Assembly: GCA_012267605.1 (NCBI GenBank)
Contig: JAAXGF010000119.1
Coordinates: 1 to 9,335, forward strand
Reading direction: 5' to 3'
Length of the DNA stretch: 9,335 nucleotides
Origin: Alphaproteobacteria bacterium
Lineage (GTDB): Bacteria; Pseudomonadota; Alphaproteobacteria; JAAXGF01
Shown one piece after another: positions 7,550 to 9,335 of the stretch. Position 1 is the first letter of the stretch, and the number at the start of each line of letters is the position of its first letter. Under the pieces are notes generated by a model, which ran no database searches, was not told where the DNA came from, and saw nothing but the letters and a program-made list of their open reading frames with translations. Position numbers and translations under genes: made by a program.

Positions 7550-7578
7550 TTGTATTCCGTGAACGCTTGGGATATGGT
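7550..7578 (+). promoter_or_regulatory. Putative purC-purS promoter with palindrome over its -35
   Basis: TTGTAT (7550-7555) and TATGGT (7573-7578, four of six consensus bases) are separated by 17 bases. The start site would be near 7585, giving a leader of about 69 nt before the purC ATG. The -35 is embedded in a 13-bp inverted repeat, GGAAT-TGT-ATTCC (7546-7558), where a bound protein would block polymerase. Both hexamers are imperfect, so this is a motif-based guess. No purine riboswitch fold was recognised in the leader. Confidence 0.3.
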
Positions 7579-7653
7579 CGTGAGGAGAATTAGTCTCGCT
7601 AAACGACCGATTTTTGTCGCCTGGTATCCATCCCCAGAACCTGGAAATCAGCC

Positions 7654-8418
7654 ATGTCCCGCCGTAATAAGGTTTACGAAGGTAAGGCCAAGGTCCTTTT
7701 CGAGGGACCGGAGCCTGGAACTCTGGTTCAGTACTTCAAGGACGATGCGACGGCGCACAACAACAAAAAGCGCGGCATAATTACCGGGAAAGGTGTGCTG
7801 AACAATCGCATCTCGGAATACATCATGACCCGGTTGAATGAAATTGGCATACCCACCCATTTTGTTCGCCGGTTAAATATGCGCGAACAACTTATCAAAG
7901 AGGTTGAGATCATTCCTATCGAGGTGATTGTGCGTGCCGTCGCCGCCGGGTCGCTATCCAAGCGGCTAGGCATTCCTGAAGGTACACCGCTACCGCGTTC
8001 TATCGTTGAATATTGCTACAAGTCGGACGAATTGGACGATCCCCTGGTATCGGAGGAGCATATTACGGCCTTTGGCTGGGCAACTACCCAGGATCTCGAT
8101 GACATACTGTCGCTGGCTCTCAGGGTTAATGACTTTTTGTCTGGTTTGTTCTTCGGCATCGGGATCCGTCTGGTCGATTTCAAGCTCGAATTCGGTCGGC
8201 TTTACGTTGGCGAGGAGTCGCGTATTGTCGTCGCCGACGAAATCAGTCCGGATAGCGCGCGGTTGTGGGATATGGTAACGGGCGAGAAGATGGACAAGGA
8301 TCGTTTTCGCCGTGATCTCGGCAAGGTCGAGGAGGGCTACCAGGAAGTTGCCCGCCGCCTCGGCATCTTACCGGAAAGCGGGCCTCGGGATCTCAAAGGT
8401 CCCAAGGTCATGCAGTGA
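7654..8418 (+). CDS. purC: Phosphoribosylaminoimidazole-succinocarboxamide synthase (SAICAR synthetase)
   Basis: Joins CAIR and aspartate using ATP to make SAICAR, the substrate PurB then splits; cytosolic de novo purine enzyme. The 254-aa length is that of the compact bacterial single-domain form. Visible motifs are the nucleotide-binding YEGKAKVLF (8-16), the first family signature IIPIEVIVRAVAAGS (86-100), the second signature LVDFKLEFG (173-181), and ADEISPDSARLWD (194-206). NNRISEYI (50-57), RRLNMREQLI (72-81) and GILPESGP (237-244) are typical of alphaproteobacterial PurC. The usual Asn in VRNVAAGS is Ala95 here, a small deviation within the signature. The ATG at 7654 matches the family start; the Shine-Dalgarno is poor (GGA eight bases before). 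The stop overlaps the purS start by four bases, indicating one operon with coupled translation. Confidence 0.98.
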   Translation: MSRRNKVYEGKAKVLFEGPEPGTLVQYFKDDATAHNNKKRGIITGKGVLNNRISEYIMTRLNEIGIPTHFVRRLNMREQLIKEVEIIPIEVIVRAVAAGSLSKRLGIPEGTPLPRSIVEYCYKSDELDDPLVSEEHITAFGWATTQDLDDILSLALRVNDFLSGLFFGIGIRLVDFKLEFGRLYVGEESRIVVADEISPDSARLWDMVTGEKMDKDRFRRDLGKVEEGYQEVARRLGILPESGPRDLKGPKVMQ

Positions 8419-8657
8419 GGGCCCGCGTTCGCATCACGTTGAAAGACGGCATTCTCGATCCCCAGGGCAAGGCCATCGCCCAGGCACTTGGGCGTTTGGG
8501 ATTCGAGGGTGTCGAGGCGGTGCGCCAAGGCAAATACATCGAAATTGAACTCGCGGAAACCAATCACGTCAAAGCCCGTGCCCAAGTCGAGGACATGTGC
8601 GCTCAGTTGCTTGCTAATACGGTAATGGAAGAATATAGCGTGGAAGTCGACGGGTAG
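8415..8657 (+). CDS. purS: Phosphoribosylformylglycinamidine synthase subunit PurS
   Basis: Small structural subunit that bridges PurL and the glutaminase PurQ in the three-part FGAM synthase found in alphaproteobacteria, Gram-positives and archaea. The complex makes FGAM from FGAR, ATP and glutamine. The 80-aa length is normal. The family pattern is plain: VRITLKDGILDPQGKAI (5-21), then ALGRLGFEGVEAVRQGKYIEIEL (24-46) and a closing helix with EDMCAQLLANTVMEEY (59-74). The start is GTG, sharing GTGA with the purC stop (8415-8418), and CAAGG at 8403-8407 may be its Shine-Dalgarno. purQ often follows purS directly, but no purQ reading frame appears in the 678 bases after this gene, so purQ and purL must be elsewhere. 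Confidence 0.95.
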   Translation: MRARVRITLKDGILDPQGKAIAQALGRLGFEGVEAVRQGKYIEIELAETNHVKARAQVEDMCAQLLANTVMEEYSVEVDG

Positions 8658-8693
8658 CCCGTTTGCACCCTCTCACAAAGAAGAGAGCTTTCT
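8650..8693 (+). terminator. Two small hairpins at the end of purS, possible terminator
   Basis: ACGGG (8650-8654) pairs with CCCGT (8658-8662) around the purS stop codon and is followed by two T residues. CTCTC (8670-8674) pairs with GAGAG (8683-8687), followed by CTTTCT. Each stem is only five base pairs and neither has a full U tract, so termination is possible but not secure. Their position after the last recognisable gene of the purC-purS unit is the main support. Confidence 0.25.
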
Positions 8694-8731
8694 GAAAGGG
8701 AGAACTCGCCGCCGCACCGGAAGATTTGAAG

Positions 8732-8787
8732 CAACGACGCTTCGCTTCGAGAGCGCATTCGTTGTCGCTCACTGGCGCCGCGCGCCA
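8732..8787. other. Inverted-repeat-rich non-coding segment
   Basis: CAACGA (8732-8737) pairs with TCGTTG (8759-8764), with an inner CGCT (8738-8741) / AGCG (8752-8755) stem and a CAT bulge. Just after it, TGGCGC (8773-8778) and GCGCCA (8782-8787) form a GC-rich stem with a three-base loop. The segment lies between purS and the small minus-strand gene and could stop transcription from either side, although no T tract follows on either strand. It could also be part of a small RNA; no known family was recognised. Confidence 0.3.
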
Positions 8788-8868
8788 ACGAAAATCGCTA
8801 AAACTAACCTCTGGACTTGCAGTTTAAGTTACAGTACAGAACAAGTATTTCTCTGGCCAATCCAAATA

Positions 8869-9021
8869 CTAGCAGGCGACCGCCAATAATTCGAATTCAT
8901 GGTCGCCGTGATCGGCGGAGCCACGATCGAGGGTATCAGGATCGTTCAGCACGGCGATGGCCCAGCGGCGGTATTCGGGATCACTTACGGCGCGTTCGAT
9001 ATCGATAGTATTGCTAGGCAT
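8869..9021 (-). CDS. Small hypothetical protein (50 aa)
   Basis: I do not recognise this protein. The frame gives 50 residues, starting MPSNTIDIERAVSDPEYRRW and ending HEFELLAVAC before a TAG stop. Support for coding: GAGGTGAT at 9026-9033 matches eight bases of the anti-Shine-Dalgarno partner, with GAGG eight bases before the ATG. About 61% of its third codon positions are G or C (30 of 49, hand count), while the DNA just upstream is AT-rich. The protein is acidic, with a probable amphipathic helix (7-25), no membrane segment, and a single Cys at the very end. An ATG two codons upstream (9025-9027) is too close to the Shine-Dalgarno. The piece AVSDPEYRRWAIAVLNDPDTL faintly recalls nitrile-hydratase-type leader helices of peptide natural products, but no modifying enzyme is nearby. 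It stands alone, facing purS. Confidence 0.55.
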   Translation of the reverse strand: MPSNTIDIERAVSDPEYRRWAIAVLNDPDTLDRGSADHGDHEFELLAVAC

Positions 9022-9025
9022 GTTC

Positions 9026-9033
9026 ATCACCTC
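9026..9033 (-). promoter_or_regulatory. Strong Shine-Dalgarno of the 50-aa gene
   Basis: Read on the minus strand the site is GAGGTGAT followed by GAAC and ATG. This is the longest Shine-Dalgarno match I noticed in the window and the main reason for calling the small gene and choosing its start at 9021. Confidence 0.6.
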
Positions 9034-9049
9034 ATCGGTTCCTGACACT

Positions 9050-9078
9050 AAAATGGTCTATCCCTCTGCCGTTTTCAA
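9050..9078 (-). promoter_or_regulatory. Possible promoter for the 50-aa gene
   Basis: On the minus strand TTGAAA (plus positions 9073-9078, five of six -35 consensus bases) and CATTTT (9050-9055, three of six -10 bases) are separated by 17 bases. A start near 9043 would give a leader of about 22 nt that includes the Shine-Dalgarno. The weak -10 keeps confidence low. Confidence 0.25.
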
Positions 9079-9121
9079 CAGCAATTTTTTCCTAATCTGC
9101 ACGTCGTTGTGGGTAACTCTG

Positions 9122-9150
9122 GGGACAAGAGATAACGCAAATACTATAAT
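9122..9150 (+). promoter_or_regulatory. Possible plus-strand promoter in AT-rich region
   Basis: GGGACA (9122-9127, four of six -35 bases) and a perfect TATAAT (9145-9150) are separated by 17 bases. Transcription would begin near 9157 and run off the right edge. AT-rich DNA yields such -10 matches by chance, and no start codon with a Shine-Dalgarno follows inside the window. Confidence 0.25.
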
Positions 9151-9335
9151 ACATTGATATAAAAGGGATATTTGTAATTCAGCTATAGATCTTCGTGGAC
9201 TCCATGAGAGGCGATAAAATCGTCCTACCCACAAGATATATTAATTATCGTCTACCGAACCGCAATCCCTTGTGTTGTGTCAAAAATTGGTCCGCGGACA
9301 AAATTGTAAATAATTCGTAACTGCCCAGGTGCCTC

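Larger units (their letters stand above)
9022..9335. other. AT-rich intergenic region at the right edge
   Basis: No gene of convincing quality was found in these 314 bases beyond the upstream signals of the 50-aa gene. The stretch from about 9121 is clearly richer in A and T than the coding DNA, with runs such as ATACTATAATACATTG and ATATATTAATTA. It contains a consensus -10 on the plus strand, a pair of inverted TACCCACAA nine-mers (9107-9115 and 9226-9234), and the palindrome GTCCGCGGAC (9290-9299) between two similar CAAAA(A)TTG words. It may be the upstream region of a gene beyond the window, or a non-coding RNA locus. Confidence 0.4.

Noticed and set aside
7253..7780. A 175-codon plus-strand frame spanning the divergent region and the start of purC.
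   Set aside because: It overlaps the DUF1476 and purC genes in another frame and lacks motifs or a convincing ribosome site.
8603..8788. A 61-codon minus-strand frame overlapping the purS end.
   Set aside because: Arg/Ser-rich composition, no Shine-Dalgarno seen, and it runs through inverted repeats; probably non-coding.
8817..9157. Two plus-strand frames (63 and 66 codons) across the small minus-strand gene.
   Set aside because: They are antisense to the better supported 50-aa frame and have no motif; the second is low-complexity Ser/Asn/Thr-rich.
1..9335. CRISPR arrays, transposases, toxin-antitoxin pairs, tRNA or rRNA genes.
   Set aside because: No regularly spaced repeats, transposase motifs or tRNA-like cloverleaf sequences were noticed on either strand.

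Overview
The window looks like chromosomal DNA of an alphaproteobacterium, possibly a Rhodospirillales-like lineage. This rests on gene content and order, not on a search. The signs are a DUF1476 (F1-ATPase zeta inhibitor) gene divergent from purC-purS, an alphaproteobacterial-type PurC, hflK-hflC with a DUF2065 gene nearby, and moderately GC-rich coding sequence. No rRNA, tRNA, CRISPR array, transposase or phage gene was seen.

Left part (1-3464): an Mrp/ApbC-type Fe-S carrier ATPase on the minus strand is divergent from hflK-hflC on the plus strand. hflK and hflC are separated by one base and encode the two SPFH/band-7 membrane proteins that hold and modulate the FtsH protease. A credible sigma70-type promoter precedes hflK.

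Middle (3465-6962): a Tas-like aldo/keto reductase gene on the minus strand converges on hflC. It separates hflC from a 61-aa DUF2065 membrane protein gene, which in other proteobacteria usually follows hflC directly. Next come an unrecognised six-helix membrane protein and purB (adenylosuccinate lyase). A stem-loop lies just after purB.

Right part (6963-9335): the DUF1476 gene (minus) converges with purB and diverges from purC-purS. purC and purS overlap by 4 nt. The divergent 294-bp region holds three palindromic elements and a possible purC promoter. purQ, which often follows purS, is absent. Instead there is about 680 bp of mostly non-coding DNA: structured just after purS and AT-rich toward the right edge. 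It contains one small unannotated-looking gene (50 aa, minus strand) with an excellent Shine-Dalgarno sequence.

Functionally this is a housekeeping neighbourhood: Fe-S cluster delivery, membrane protease control, and purine synthesis (PurB, PurC, PurS) beside an ATP synthase inhibitor. I found no convincing multi-gene undescribed system. The best candidates for novelty are the 50-aa protein, the six-helix membrane protein, and the palindromes between the DUF1476 gene and purC.
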